DNA of 32,086 nucleotides from Planctomycetales bacterium (GCA_027435495.1 DAHZZC010000205.1:1-32086); one strand, 5' to 3'. Counted from the stretch's first letter, positions 16,953-26,195 are shown. Numbers and translations are program-made. The notes: generated by a model not told the origin, from the letters alone.

Positions 16953-18593
16953 ATGGCGATTCACCCCCAGGCGGGTCAAACAGCACCGGCCGACATCCTC
17001 ATCGACCTCCCCGCACTCGAGCGTGCCTATTACGAGAACCGCCCCGACCCGTCCGACCCTCGCCTCCGCGTCGCCTTTGGGACCAGCGGCCATCGCGGAA
17101 CCCCGACCGACAGCACCTTCACCGAGGCCCACATTCTCGCCATTAGCAAGGCGATCTGCGACTACCGGCGCGATCGAGGGATCGACGGCCCGCTTTTCCT
17201 GGGCAAGGACACCCACGCGCTTTCCGGCCCGGCGCAGCGGACGGCGCTCGAAGTCCTGGCCGCAGAGGGCGTCGAGGTTGTCCTCCAGCGCGACGACGGC
17301 TTCACACCGACACCCGTCATTTCGCACGCCATCCTCGTCCATAACCGAGGACGTCGCGACCACCTTGGCGACGGAATCGTGATCACACCCTCGCACAACC
17401 CGCCTGCCGACGGCGGTTTCAAGTACAACCCGCCCGACGGCGGCCCGGCTGACACCGACGTCACCTCCTGGATCCAGGACCGGGCCAACGCGCTGCTCCG
17501 CGGTGGCAACGTTGAGGTGAAGCGCCGGCCGATCGCCCAGGCCCTCCGCGCGGCGACCACCCGCGAGGTGGACTTCGTCCGGCCGTTCGTCGACGACCTC
17601 GGCAGCGTGATCGACATGGAGGCGATCCGCAAGGCCGGGCTGAATCTGGGCGTCGACCCGCTCGGCGGAGCCTCGGCCCGGTACTGGCAGCCGATTGCCG
17701 ACACCTTCGAGCTGGACATCACGGTCACCAATCCGGCCTATGACCCGACGTTCCGGTTCATGACGCTCGACCACGACGGCAAGATCCGGATGGACTGTTC
17801 GAGCCCGTATGCGATGGCGAGCCTGGTGAAGCTCAAGGACCGCTTCGCCCTGGCGTTCGGTAACGACCCCGACTCGGACCGTCACGGAATCGTCACGCGA
17901 TCGATCGGTCTGATGAACCCGAACCATTACCTGGCTGTTGCGATCCGTTACCTGCTGACGCACCGGCCCGGCTGGGGAAAGAACGTCGCGATCGGCAAGA
18001 CGCTGGTCAGTAGCGGACTCATCGACCGGGTCGTTTCCGGACTCGGTCGGACGCTGCGCGAGGTTCCCGTCGGCTTCAAATGGTTCGCGCCGGGGCTGGC
18101 CGAGGGCTCGCTCGGCTTCGGCGGCGAGGAAAGCGCCGGCGCCAGCTTCCTGAGACGCGACGGATCCGCATGGACCACCGATAAGGACGGGATCATCCTC
18201 GACCTGCTCGCCGCCGAGATTCTCGCTGTCACGGGCAAGGACCCGGGCGAGCATTTTCAGGAGCTGGCGGCCCAGTACGGGATGCCGTTCTATACTCGGA
18301 TCGACGCCCCGGCCACACCCGATGAGAAGGCGAAGCTGAGCAAGCTCGACCCCTCGGCGGTGAAGGCATCGGAGATGGCGGGCGACCCGATCCTCGCCCG
18401 GCTCACCCGAGCGCCGGGGAACGACGCCCCGATCGGCGGGCTGAAGGTTGTTGCTGAGTCCGGATGGTTCGCCGCCCGACCATCGGGCACTGAAAACATC
18501 TACAAAATCTACGCCGAGAGCTTCCGCGACGAGAGCCATCTGAAGGCGATCGTGGCGGAGGCGAAGCAGATCGTCGCCGATGCGCTCGCCTGA
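16953..18593 (+). CDS. pgm: Alpha-D-glucose phosphate-specific phosphoglucomutase
   Basis: A 546-residue cytoplasmic enzyme that interconverts glucose-1-phosphate and glucose-6-phosphate, linking glycogen or trehalose turnover to glycolysis. The four-domain phosphohexomutase layout is complete: [11 protein letters not shown] (about 38-48), the phosphoserine loop [13 protein letters not shown] (about 144-156), the Mg-binding loop [10 protein letters not shown] (about 302-311), the sugar-binding loop [10 protein letters not shown] (about 389-398) and the phosphate-binding [15 protein letters not shown] near residue 508. Length and the N-terminal extension match the bacterial E. coli Pgm type and not the phosphomannomutase type. 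It is second in a three-gene row with the histidine phosphatase 50 bp upstream and pgi 34 bp downstream. Confidence 0.95.
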   Translation: MAIHPQAGQTAPADILIDLPALERAYYENRPDPSDPRLRVAFGTSGHRGTPTDSTFTEAHILAISKAICDYRRDRGIDGPLFLGKDTHALSGPAQRTALEVLAAEGVEVVLQRDDGFTPTPVISHAILVHNRGRRDHLGDGIVITPSHNPPADGGFKYNPPDGGPADTDVTSWIQDRANALLRGGNVEVKRRPIAQALRAATTREVDFVRPFVDDLGSVIDMEAIRKAGLNLGVDPLGGASARYWQPIADTFELDITVTNPAYDPTFRFMTLDHDGKIRMDCSSPYAMASLVKLKDRFALAFGNDPDSDRHGIVTRSIGLMNPNHYLAVAIRYLLTHRPGWGKNVAIGKTLVSSGLIDRVVSGLGRTLREVPVGFKWFAPGLAEGSLGFGGEESAGASFLRRDGSAWTTDKDGIILDLLAAEILAVTGKDPGEHFQELAAQYGMPFYTRIDAPATPDEKAKLSKLDPSAVKASEMAGDPILARLTRAPGNDAPIGGLKVVAESGWFAARPSGTENIYKIYAESFRDESHLKAIVAEAKQIVADALA

Positions 18594-18627
18594 GCGAGTC
18601 CCTCTTTCTCCACAGGGTCGAAACGAG

Positions 18628-20256
18628 ATGAGCACCACGCTGCGTGATCTGCCCGCCTGGAAGTCGCTCGAGTCCCACTACTCGGAGGTGAAGGACCGGC
18701 ATCTCCGAGATCTTTTCGCTGAGGATCCGGGCCGAGGCGAGCGGATGACCGCCGAGGCCGCCGGCCTCTTCCTCGATTACTCGAAGCACCGCGCCACTCA
18801 CGAGACGTTGAAGCGGCTCGTCAAACTGGCCGAGGAATCCGACCTCCGCGGCCGGATCGACGCGATGTTCCGAGGCGACCCGATCAACGCGACCGAGCAC
18901 CGTTCGGTGCTGCACGTCGCCCTCCGGGCGCCCAAGGGTCAGTCGATCTTTGTCGACGGCAAGGATGTCGTGCCCGATGTCCACGAGGTCCTCGACAAGA
19001 TGGCTGGCTTCACCGGTCGGATCCGGTCGGGCGAGTGGAAGGGATATACCGGAAAGCCGATCCGGAACGTCGTGAACATCGGGATCGGCGGGTCGGACCT
19101 CGGCCCGGTGATGGCCTATGAGGCGTTGAGGCATTACAGCGACCGAGGACTCACCCTTCGGTTCGTCTCGAACGTCGACGGGACCGACTTCGCCGAGGCG
19201 ACCCGCGACCTCGACCCGGCCGAGACACTTTTTATCGTTTCCTCGAAGACGTTTACCACGCTCGAGACGATGACCAACGCCCAGACGGCCCGCGCCTGGA
19301 CACTCGCGGCGCTGAAGGACGATGCGTCCATCGCGCGGCACTTCGTCGCGGTCTCGACCAATGCCGAGGAGGTCAGCAAGTTTGGGATCGACACGGCGAA
19401 CATGTTCGGCTTCTGGGACTGGGTCGGCGGTCGGTACTCGATGGACGCCGCGATCGGCCTCTCGACGATGATCGCGGTCGGGCCCGAGAATTACCGGGCG
19501 ATGCTCGCCGGATTCCACGCGATGGACGAGCACTACCGGACGGCCCCGTTCGAGAAGAACCTCCCGGCGATCCTCGGCCTGCTAACCGTCTGGTACACCG
19601 ACTTCTTTGGCGCCGAGACCGTGGCCGTCCTGCCCTATGACCAGTACCTCAAGCGGTTCCCGGCGTATTTGCAGCAGTTGACGATGGAGAGCAACGGCAA
19701 GTCGGAGACGCTCGACGGGAAGCGGGTCGACTATCCGACCGGCCCGATCTACTGGGGCGAGCCCGGGACGAACGGCCAGCATTCGTTCTACCAGTTGATC
19801 CACCAGGGAACCCGGCTGATTCCCTGCGACTTCATTGGGTTCTGCCGTTCGCTGAACCCAGTGGGCGAACACCACGATCTGCTGATGTCGAACGTCTTCG
19901 CGCAGGCTGAGGCGCTCGCGTTTGGCAAGACGGCCGAGCAGGTGAAGTCGGAGGGGACGGCGGACTGGCTGGTCCCGCACCGGACGTTCGAGGGGAACCG
20001 GCCCTCGAACGTGATCCTCGCCGATCGGCTCACGCCCGAAGTGCTGGGCGCCCTGATCGCGCTGTACGAGCACAGCGTCTTCACCCAGGGGACGATCTGG
20101 CGGATCAACCCGTTTGATCAGTGGGGCGTCGAGCTGGGGAAGGTGCTCGCCAAGCGGATCATCCCCGAGCTGGAGTCGAAGGACGAGCCGAAGCTCAACC
20201 ACGACAGTTCGACCAACGCCCTGATCCGCCGTTATCGCCAGCACAAGGCGAGGTAA
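18628..20256 (+). CDS. pgi: Glucose-6-phosphate isomerase
   Basis: A 542-residue enzyme interconverting glucose-6-phosphate and fructose-6-phosphate. The first signature [18 protein letters not shown] lies at about 150, [14 protein letters not shown] (catalytic Glu region and substrate loop) at about 266, [20 protein letters not shown] with the catalytic His at about 380, and [15 protein letters not shown] with the base Lys at about 497. The length is normal for the large eukaryote/gammaproteobacteria-like class. The start at 18628 matches the family N-terminus ([14 protein letters not shown]), although the ribosome site is weak; an in-frame ATG at 18580 would overlap pgm. Last gene of the unit, followed by a clear terminator. 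Confidence 0.96.
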   Translation: MSTTLRDLPAWKSLESHYSEVKDRHLRDLFAEDPGRGERMTAEAAGLFLDYSKHRATHETLKRLVKLAEESDLRGRIDAMFRGDPINATEHRSVLHVALRAPKGQSIFVDGKDVVPDVHEVLDKMAGFTGRIRSGEWKGYTGKPIRNVVNIGIGGSDLGPVMAYEALRHYSDRGLTLRFVSNVDGTDFAEATRDLDPAETLFIVSSKTFTTLETMTNAQTARAWTLAALKDDASIARHFVAVSTNAEEVSKFGIDTANMFGFWDWVGGRYSMDAAIGLSTMIAVGPENYRAMLAGFHAMDEHYRTAPFEKNLPAILGLLTVWYTDFFGAETVAVLPYDQYLKRFPAYLQQLTMESNGKSETLDGKRVDYPTGPIYWGEPGTNGQHSFYQLIHQGTRLIPCDFIGFCRSLNPVGEHHDLLMSNVFAQAEALAFGKTAEQVKSEGTADWLVPHRTFEGNRPSNVILADRLTPEVLGALIALYEHSVFTQGTIWRINPFDQWGVELGKVLAKRIIPELESKDEPKLNHDSSTNALIRRYRQHKAR

Positions 20257-20277
20257 TTCGGAGCGCGCGCGAAGAAA

Positions 20278-20300
20278 CCCCCGGCGAATGACGCCGGGGG
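20278..20300. terminator. 9-bp hairpin between pgi and the PEP-CTERM gene
   Basis: CCCCCGGCG, a 5-nt loop AATGA, and CGCCGGGGG pair perfectly. It lies 21 bp after pgi and 47 bp after the convergent PEP-CTERM gene, so it can serve both. Confidence 0.7.
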
Positions 20301-20347
20301 CCTCGAGAGAGATTCGGTCGGCCGCTGCCCTGATCTGGACGGACGGC

Positions 20348-21007
20348 TCAGGCCGAGGCGCGCTGACGGCGGCCTTGCACCATCCGACGCAGGCCGACGC
20401 CGCCCAGGACACTCAGGAAGAGAGCGATCGTGCTGGGCTCGGGGGCGCTGGTGTCACCACCGCCGGAGGGGGCATTGGTCGTGGCGACCTGTGCCTGAAG
20501 GGTAGTCTGGCCGCCGTTGACCGAGTTGGGGACCAGCAGTTCCTGGCTATTCGAGAGGTCCAGGGTGCCGGCGCCCGCGCCGATGGAAAACGCAGCGGTT
20601 GTAACCGGGTTGAAGGTGACCTTCACGCTAGATTGATTCGCACCGGTGACCGTTCCGTTGAAATAGCCGGTGACCTGCACCGGGGTATCCTGAACGGTGG
20701 TCCCATTGAACGCGTTTGGAATCAGCGAGAGGCTGAATGGCGTATTGTTGTAGGTGGTCGACTGGCCATTCGGCAGCGCGGCGACGACGAAAGTCCCCAG
20801 CGAAATGTTCGAGGCGGTGTCCACCGACCCGTTCTGCACCGGGACGAAGCTGATCGCCGGGGCGCCGTTGATGTTGGCGGTCCCGGGGCCCCCCGACGTG
20901 GTGTAATTCAGGATCCCGTCGGCACGGGCGCCCGAGGCGCCGGCGACGAACAGGCCCAGCGCGATGGCCGCGGTGCGAAACCCGGTCCATCCTCTTGTCG
21001 TCTGCAT
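20348..21007 (-). CDS. PEP-CTERM anchored exported protein
   Basis: A 219-residue exported protein. It has an N-terminal signal peptide (MQTTRGWTGFRTAAIALGLF, cleavage probably after GARA at about residue 29), a Thr/Asn/Ser/Gly-rich beta-type body with no Cys, and a C-terminal sorting signal: APEPSTIALFLSVLGGVGLRR, that is PEP, a hydrophobic helix, then a basic tail. Proteins of this kind are cleaved by exosortase and released to or anchored at the surface, often with exopolysaccharide. No exosortase gene is in the window, as is usual since targets are scattered. The body resembles other planctomycete proteins with a choice-of-anchor layout, but no enzymatic role was recognised. The start at 21007 is fixed by AGGAGGAAGTG directly upstream. 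Confidence 0.88.
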   Translation of the reverse strand: MQTTRGWTGFRTAAIALGLFVAGASGARADGILNYTTSGGPGTANINGAPAISFVPVQNGSVDTASNISLGTFVVAALPNGQSTTYNNTPFSLSLIPNAFNGTTVQDTPVQVTGYFNGTVTGANQSSVKVTFNPVTTAAFSIGAGAGTLDLSNSQELLVPNSVNGGQTTLQAQVATTNAPSGGGDTSAPEPSTIALFLSVLGGVGLRRMVQGRRQRASA

Positions 21008-21296
21008 CACTTCCTCCTGAAAGGGATGGGGACGTCGCGCTCCTTCCCGCGACTTCGCCCGTCTGCGTCCGGACTCGAGACATGGTCCCGTTGAGCCCCC
21101 GGCCCGGAGGACGGGAGAAGTCCCGCGACGGTCCTCGGGCGCGGTGACGCGGCCCGAGCCGTCCCGACCGGAGAGGTCGGGATGATGGAGCGGAAGAAAT
21201 GTAGCGATCCGCATCCCGGCCTCCTTGCCCGATTCGGTCGGGACCCATGTCTGGGTCCCACCTTCGCGGATTCCCGTCCTTGAGCGAACGCGGCGG
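21008..21296 (-). promoter_or_regulatory. Long structured 5' leader of the PEP-CTERM gene
   Basis: This stretch lies between the predicted promoter and the ATG. It has no convincing gene. It contains two perfect hairpins: CCCGACC/GGTCGGG with a 5-nt loop (21163-21181) and GGGACCCA/TGGGTCCC with a 4-nt loop (21240-21259). A leader of about 280 nt is long for this window and could carry RNA-level control. The motif does not match a riboswitch that I recognise. Confidence 0.4.
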
Positions 21297-21325
21297 AGAA
21301 TACCCCGATCCCCTGATGTTGTAAA
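21297..21325 (-). promoter_or_regulatory. Sigma-70-like promoter of the PEP-CTERM gene
   Basis: On the minus strand TTTACA (21325-21320), 17 bp, then TATTCT (21302-21297). The -35 matches consensus at five of six positions. The rest of the gap up to the priA stop (21326-21400) shows an AT-rich patch but no clear terminator. Confidence 0.5.
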
Positions 21326-21400
21326 TTGAACTTTGACCTCGCTGGCGATTTTTTCGAGTTTCCCTCAACTCGCAGCCGGTCGCGGCCGATCGCCCCGGGG

Positions 21401-23779
21401 TCAGAGGAGGTGAATGGGGTCGACATCGATCGCCAGTTCGATGCCGTGCGGGGCCGGAATCGTGGAAGGAATCGTGTGCGCCAGCACCTGCAAGGAACGA
21501 GGCGAGGGGCATCGAAGCTGAATGTGAAACCGAAACAGATTCCGGATCTTCAGGATTGGGGCCGGCGCCGGCCCGAGAACACGCACTCCCGGTTCCGCCG
21601 CCGATCGGAGCGCCTCGGCCATCCGCTGGAGATACTCGAAAACGGCCGACTCCTCTGGCCCGCGTGCGATCAAACGGACCAGCCGGCCAAACGGCGGGAC
21701 GCCATACTTCTCCCGCTCGGGCAGTTCGCCGGCGACAAACGCCAGGTAATCGTGCCGCGACGCTGCCTGAATCGCCGGGTGGTCCGGCGCGTAGGTCTGG
21801 ACCAGCACACGACCCGGCCGGTCGCCCCGGCCCGTCCGACCGGCCACCTGCGCCACCAGTTGAAAGGTTCGTTCGGCAGCGCGGAAGTCGGGCAGGTGAA
21901 GCGCTGTGTCGGCATTGACCACGCCAACCAGCGTCACGTCAGGAAAGTCGAGCCCCTTGGCGATCATCTGCGTGCCGAGCAGGATCCGGATCTCACCCGC
22001 CTTGAATGCCGAAAGCACCTGCTCGTGACTTCCTGGAGATCGCATGGTGTCGGAGTCCATCCGCCGCGACCGATACTCGGGGAAGGCCAACTCGACCTCG
22101 CGCTCCAGCCGCTCGGTTCCGATCCCGCCGTAATGCAGACCCGTTGCCCGGCACGACGGGCAGGCCGGCGGGCACGCCCGCTCGGCATCGCAGGTGTGGC
22201 AGATCAGGAGGTGGCGCGATCGGTGGTAGGTCGTCGCGACGTCGCAGGAGTGGCACTTCACCACCTCGCCGCACTTCGGACAGATGACGAACGTGTGGAA
22301 CCCTCGGCGATTCAGGAGCAGAATCACCTGGCCGCCATCCTTCAGCGCCTGAGCCATCGCCTGACGGAGCGATTCGGAGAGTCCGCCCAGCGGCGTCTTC
22401 TCGTGCCGCAGATCGATGAGCTGGACCTCAGGCATCGGCCGGTCACCGACCCGGGAAGGCATCGAGAGCCGCGTGTATCGTCCACGGTCGGCGTTCCGCC
22501 AGGTCTCCAGCGAGGGCGTCGCCGAGCCGAGTAAAATCGGGATCTTCTCCATCTGAGCGCGCTTCACGGCCACATCGCGCGCGTGATAACGCGGCGTCGT
22601 CTCCTGCTTGAACGTACCCTCGTGTTCCTCGTCGATGACGATCAGCCCGAGCCGACGCGCCGGCGCAAAGACGGCCGAACGCACCCCGACGACAACCTCG
22701 ATCTCTCCCGCCGCGATGCTCTGCCAGTGTCGATGCCGCTCGGCGTCACTCAGGTGACTGTGCAGGACGGCGACCCGGCCAAACCGTCGGCGGAAACGCC
22801 GGATCGTCTGCGGCGTCAGGCTGATCTCGGGGACCAGAACGATCGCCTCTCGACTTCGCGCCACGACCCGCTCGATCGCCGAAAGATAGACCTCCGTCTT
22901 GCCGCTGCCGGTCACACCATGGATCAAAAACGGCGCGAACCCGCCGGAGTTCAGCGCCGGCTGGATCTGCTCCAGGATCGCCGACTGCTCGGCGGTCAGC
23001 ACCAGGCCAGGCTGTGAAGCCGGTGCCGAACTCTCGGCAGGCGGGGCCGGCGACGAGGGCACAGGTGGACCGGCCAGGCCAACCGGCAGCCGACGTCGGA
23101 CGGTGTGGACGAGCCCCTGCTTCAAAAGCGCCTGGACCGGGCCCGGCCCGCACTTCGCCAGACGAGCGACGTCGGCGATGGTTAGCGGCTCGTTGTCTCG
23201 GCAGAGGACTTCCAGCGCCGCGGATTGTTTCGCCGAGAGTTTTGGTGCGGTGGTCGGCTCGCGGAGGGCCTCACGAGTCTCTTCCGGGACGACGAGGAAC
23301 GTCCCAATCCGGGTCCCGGCGTGCTTCTTGACCCCTGCCGGAACCACGGCATCGAGTGCCTGGCCCCAGGAACAGGCGTAATACTCGGCGAGCCACCGCG
23401 AAAGCTCGAGCATCCTGTCATCGATCAACGGGAGGGGGTCGAGAAGCTCGACGATCTCCTTGATCCGAAACGGGTCAAGTCCCTCGGGCGGCTCGCGGTC
23501 AAGCCGAACGCAATACCCCGGCGCCAGCTTGTCGCCACGCCCGAGCGGCGCCCGAACCCGCTGGCCGACCCGGATCTGCCCGGCCATCCGCTCCGGAACG
23601 CGATAGGTCAGAATCTGCTCGATCGGGCGATTGAAGACCAGGCCGGCGAAGAGCCCGACGCCTGCCGGATCGTCGTCGGCCAGCCCAAACCAGGAGGGCT
23701 GGGAGTCAGCAAGCGGCCCGTGAACGACCGGTGAGCGGACGGTGCGGGCGTGGTCGTCGCCGGCGCGGGCGGGGCTCAT
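21401..23779 (-). CDS. priA: Primosomal protein N', replication restart helicase PriA
   Basis: A 792-residue superfamily 2 helicase that reloads the replisome at stalled forks. The N-terminal 3'-DNA-end binding domain is at about 40-140 (VFNRPIEQILTYRVPE, VGQRVRAPLGRG), then the winged-helix region, the Walker A motif HGVTGSGKTEVY at about 288, DEEHEGTFKQ (Walker B) at about 381, and SATPSLETW. A zinc-binding insertion with paired Cys motifs (CPKCGEVVKCHSC, CHTCDAERACPPACPSC) spans about 500-550. GTQMIAKGLDFPDV and AGRTGRGDRPG complete the helicase core. The start ATG 23779 has GGAGGA upstream; longer frames lack coding character. A Pro/Ala-rich linker of about 25 residues lies before the helicase core. 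It is divergent from nadD. Confidence 0.95.
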   Translation of the reverse strand: MSPARAGDDHARTVRSPVVHGPLADSQPSWFGLADDDPAGVGLFAGLVFNRPIEQILTYRVPERMAGQIRVGQRVRAPLGRGDKLAPGYCVRLDREPPEGLDPFRIKEIVELLDPLPLIDDRMLELSRWLAEYYACSWGQALDAVVPAGVKKHAGTRIGTFLVVPEETREALREPTTAPKLSAKQSAALEVLCRDNEPLTIADVARLAKCGPGPVQALLKQGLVHTVRRRLPVGLAGPPVPSSPAPPAESSAPASQPGLVLTAEQSAILEQIQPALNSGGFAPFLIHGVTGSGKTEVYLSAIERVVARSREAIVLVPEISLTPQTIRRFRRRFGRVAVLHSHLSDAERHRHWQSIAAGEIEVVVGVRSAVFAPARRLGLIVIDEEHEGTFKQETTPRYHARDVAVKRAQMEKIPILLGSATPSLETWRNADRGRYTRLSMPSRVGDRPMPEVQLIDLRHEKTPLGGLSESLRQAMAQALKDGGQVILLLNRRGFHTFVICPKCGEVVKCHSCDVATTYHRSRHLLICHTCDAERACPPACPSCRATGLHYGGIGTERLEREVELAFPEYRSRRMDSDTMRSPGSHEQVLSAFKAGEIRILLGTQMIAKGLDFPDVTLVGVVNADTALHLPDFRAAERTFQLVAQVAGRTGRGDRPGRVLVQTYAPDHPAIQAASRHDYLAFVAGELPEREKYGVPPFGRLVRLIARGPEESAVFEYLQRMAEALRSAAEPGVRVLGPAPAPILKIRNLFRFHIQLRCPSPRSLQVLAHTIPSTIPAPHGIELAIDVDPIHLL

Positions 23780-23858
23780 GATTGGAGCGGCTCCTCCGAG
23801 GACCTGAGACACATCCCCGCGAAGGCTGTCCGATTCCCTGGGAGGGTGAGGTCTGTCC

Positions 23859-23902
23859 GAGCCGCGCATCCAGGCTCGGCGAGAGCCTCGCCCTCCCGGC
23901 TC
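23859..23902. repeat. Nested palindromic element, possible interspersed repeat
   Basis: An inner hairpin AGGCTC-GGCGA-GAGCCT (23872-23888) is flanked by a second inverted pair GAGCCG (23859-23864) and CGGCTC (23897-23902). The core reads like the 'gagggcgaggctc' type of short intergenic repeat that I recall from planctomycete genomes, but only one copy is in this window, so the repeat status is inference. Confidence 0.35.
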
Positions 23903-23950
23903 GAACGGAGACCATCTCCGGTCATGGGAATGAGACAAACCTCTCCGGCG

Positions 23951-23980
23951 TTGACAAGGCCCGGGACCCGGCCCTATCGT
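23951..23980 (+). promoter_or_regulatory. Promoter reading toward nadD
   Basis: A perfect TTGACA (23951-23956), 18 bp, then TATCGT (23975-23980). It would give a leader of about 160 nt before the nadD ATG at 24147. Confidence 0.5.
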
Positions 23981-24146
23981 CAAGTTCCCGCCGACCTCGG
24001 CGACCAGATTCAACGGAGGCCCCGACCCCGACGGATGCCCCTTAGTACAACGGATTTCTGTTCGTCTGTCCACAGGAAACCAGAGACCCGCGGGCCGGGT
24101 GCGGTGGGGATCTACCGATCGGGCGAGGGATGAGGGCGGCCGGGCG

Positions 24147-24746
24147 ATGCGACTGGGACTTTACGGCGGGACTTTCGACCCGATCCACCTGGGCCACCTG
24201 ATCCTGGCGGAGCAGTGCCGCGAGGCGTGCAGGCTGGATCAGGTCTGGCTGATTGCGACCGGCTCTCCGCCGCACAAGATGGGAGGGCGGACGCCGGTAC
24301 TGCACCGACTGGAGATGGTCCGGATCGCGATCGCCGGACATCCGGCCTTTGAGGCCTCGGAGATCGAGGCCCGAGGGCCTGGCCCGCATTACAGCGTCGA
24401 GACACTACAGGCGATCCACCGCGATCGACCCGCCGACGACCTGTTCTTCCTGATCGGCGCCGACAGCCTGGCCGACCTGCCGACCTGGCGCGAGCCCGAG
24501 CGTATCGCACAGCTCGCGACGATCGTGGTGGTGAACCGTCCGGGGATTGAGGAGGCCGACCCCTCTCGGGCGCCCAACCTTGGCCCTGGGACGAAACCGA
24601 TGCAATGGGTCACGATCCCGTCGATTGGGATCGCTTCGAGCGACCTTCGCCGGAGGATGACCGAGGGGCGGAGCATCCGCTACCTGGTTCCTCGCGGGGT
24701 CGAGGCTTACATCGAGGCGCATGGCCTTTATGGCCGGCCCGGCTGA
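24147..24746 (+). CDS. nadD: Nicotinate-nucleotide adenylyltransferase
   Basis: A 199-residue enzyme that transfers AMP from ATP to nicotinate mononucleotide, giving deamido-NAD in NAD biosynthesis. It starts with LGLYGGTFDPIHLGHL, the nucleotidyltransferase motif with the two catalytic histidines (His14 and His17), then GSPPHK, HYSVETLQ, FLIGADSLADLPTW, and the second ATP-binding motif IASSDLRRRM, ending with IRYLVPRGVEAYIEAHGLY. All are typical of NadD. ATG 24147 is in family register; an in-frame ATG at 24099 would add 16 unconserved residues. It ends 14 bp from the convergent GTPase gene. Confidence 0.95.
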   Translation: MRLGLYGGTFDPIHLGHLILAEQCREACRLDQVWLIATGSPPHKMGGRTPVLHRLEMVRIAIAGHPAFEASEIEARGPGPHYSVETLQAIHRDRPADDLFFLIGADSLADLPTWREPERIAQLATIVVVNRPGIEEADPSRAPNLGPGTKPMQWVTIPSIGIASSDLRRRMTEGRSIRYLVPRGVEAYIEAHGLYGRPG

Positions 24747-24760
24747 TTTCTCTCCCACCG

Positions 24761-26074
24761 TCACTCGGTTCCTCGGCCTTTCTTCACGAAGCGTGGGATG
24801 AGCCGGGAGGATGTGCGTGTGAGGCAGTAGAGCAGGGGCGCTGTGACGGAAATGGGCTGGATGTCCGCCGGCCGAATTGCGGGCAGGCCGGTGGAAGGGT
24901 CGCGGGCGATCCTCGGACCGAGCGAGCTGATGGCGATGTAGGTGACGTCCTTCGCGAAGGCATCGGCCGCGGCGACGGTCTCGGGACAGTAGTGGAGCAG
25001 GATTCGGCGGAGTAGCTGGGAGAGGTGCTCGATGTGGTCCATGTCGATCCCGGTGACGCCCCCCTGGGTGCGCCAGGGGTCGCCGTCTCGGTCGGTGTCG
25101 AGGAGGTGATTCCACTCGTCGAGCTTTGAGAGGACGACGACGAGAGGCCGGTCGTAGCTTGCTGAGTGCGAGAGGCCAGCGTGGCGATGGATGCGCGCGG
25201 CGGCCTCGTTCAGGACTGTCTCCTGTCGACTCAGCCGCCCGGCCTGCTGGGCTGCGCCGTCGCTGAAGGTCGAGTTACCGCGGCAGGCGGCGCGGAAGCG
25301 AGGGTCCTGGGTCGGGTCGAACAGGAACATCACGGCCCGAGAACGCGCGAGGTGCCGCGTGACCGGGCTGGAGGTGGTGTCCTGGCCGGGCTGGAAGTGC
25401 TCGCCGGCGTTGTCGTAGAGGCAGATCATTCGGGCGAGCCGGACCGAGTCGGCGTGTGCGTGACCCTTCTGCGGACGGACGGTGAACAGGAAGGGGCGGG
25501 GATAGCTAACGGTCTGCTGTCCGTAGGCGACGGTGTCGTAGAGTTCGCCCTGAAGCTCGGTTTTACGGATCAGGTTACCCAGCGGGATTGGGCGAGACTC
25601 TTCAGCGTTGAGGAAGAGCGACTCTTCCCAGGCGTTCAGCAGGCGGTTGGCTGTTGGGTCGGCGTCGGTGAATGCGACCTGGAAATGGATTGGCAGAACC
25701 TGGCGCAACTGCCAGGTCATGGTCGTGAGGAAGTACGACTTCCCGCTCGCCGGGCTGCCGAGGATCGAGAAGAACAGCGGCTCCATCTCCAGCAGAGCGC
25801 GGGGGATGGAGAGGTGGCAATGCGGGCAGGCGAGATTCCGGCAGGTCATCCCCCGGGCGTCGATGGCGTCTCCCTCGACCGTAAATCGGCTTGGAAGGAA
25901 CCGTTGCTGCCGCTCGGGCCCGAGCATGGGGTCGCCGAGCAGTTCGACATGCTCGGAGATCCAGAGGACCTGTTCCGGCGGGAAGGTTTCCCAGCAATGC
26001 GGGCAGGTGGCGCGCGTGAGTAGCCGGATCGGCTCGGTTGCGGTCGCCTGGGGCTCGTCTTCGATGAGGCTCAT
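24761..26074 (-). CDS. Two-zinc-ribbon P-loop GTPase-like protein
   Basis: A 437-residue soluble protein with no close characterised relative recognised. An N-terminal zinc ribbon is split: CPHC (about 24-27) and a second pair CRNLACPHC (about 78-86). Directly after comes a Walker A loop GSPASGKSYFLTT (about 105-117), a Walker B/G3-like LYDNAGEHF (about 217-225), and a base-recognition motif VLSKLDEW (about 316-323) in the place of NKxD. This is a TRAFAC/Ras-like GTPase arrangement and resembles the DO-GTPase type described in predicted bacterial conflict systems; that link is from memory. The start is ATG 26074, with AGGA 8 bp upstream; an ATG at 26098 is the alternative. It stands alone between convergent nadD and a terminator-promoter segment. 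Confidence 0.72.
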   Translation of the reverse strand: MSLIEDEPQATATEPIRLLTRATCPHCWETFPPEQVLWISEHVELLGDPMLGPERQQRFLPSRFTVEGDAIDARGMTCRNLACPHCHLSIPRALLEMEPLFFSILGSPASGKSYFLTTMTWQLRQVLPIHFQVAFTDADPTANRLLNAWEESLFLNAEESRPIPLGNLIRKTELQGELYDTVAYGQQTVSYPRPFLFTVRPQKGHAHADSVRLARMICLYDNAGEHFQPGQDTTSSPVTRHLARSRAVMFLFDPTQDPRFRAACRGNSTFSDGAAQQAGRLSRQETVLNEAAARIHRHAGLSHSASYDRPLVVVLSKLDEWNHLLDTDRDGDPWRTQGGVTGIDMDHIEHLSQLLRRILLHYCPETVAAADAFAKDVTYIAISSLGPRIARDPSTGLPAIRPADIQPISVTAPLLYCLTRTSSRLIPRFVKKGRGTE

Positions 26075-26143
26075 GAGCACGATCCTGATGCGAGGCACGA
26101 CCCGGCCCCGTCCGTCCGCGAGGGTCGACGACCACGTCGGACT

Positions 26144-26149
26144 ATTATA
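26144..26149 (-). promoter_or_regulatory. TATAAT -10 element of the GTPase gene
   Basis: A perfect TATAAT on the minus strand, 70 bp before the ATG at 26074. No good -35 is seen at the right distance, so an activator may be required or the site may be chance. Confidence 0.4.
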
Positions 26150-26163
26150 TTACGGCGGCGAGA

Positions 26164-26195
26164 AAGTCGATCAGGCTTTCCAGCCTGACCGACTT
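26164..26195 (-). terminator. Hairpin after the SulP transporter gene
   Basis: AAGTCGATCAGGCT pairs with AGCCTGACCGACTT around TTCC: 13 of 14 positions match. It lies about 60 bp past the SulP stop and just upstream of the GTPase -10 element, so it fits a terminator insulating the two genes; in the transcript the stem is followed by TCTC. Confidence 0.55.

Larger units (their letters stand above)
23780..24146. other. Divergent intergenic region between priA and nadD
   Basis: No gene is seen here. The stretch holds an imperfect palindromic element at 23859-23902 and a good plus-strand promoter at 23951-23980. No clear promoter for priA was found. Confidence 0.5.

Noticed and set aside
16800-18638. 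A 612-codon minus-strand frame opposite phosphoglucomutase
   Set aside because: Shadow of pgm, whose motifs are complete on the other strand.
21344-21362. Hairpin with an A/T run after priA
   Set aside because: The stem is only 5 bp, and the homopolymer run is T on the plus strand and A in the priA transcript, so it does not form a factor-independent terminator for priA.
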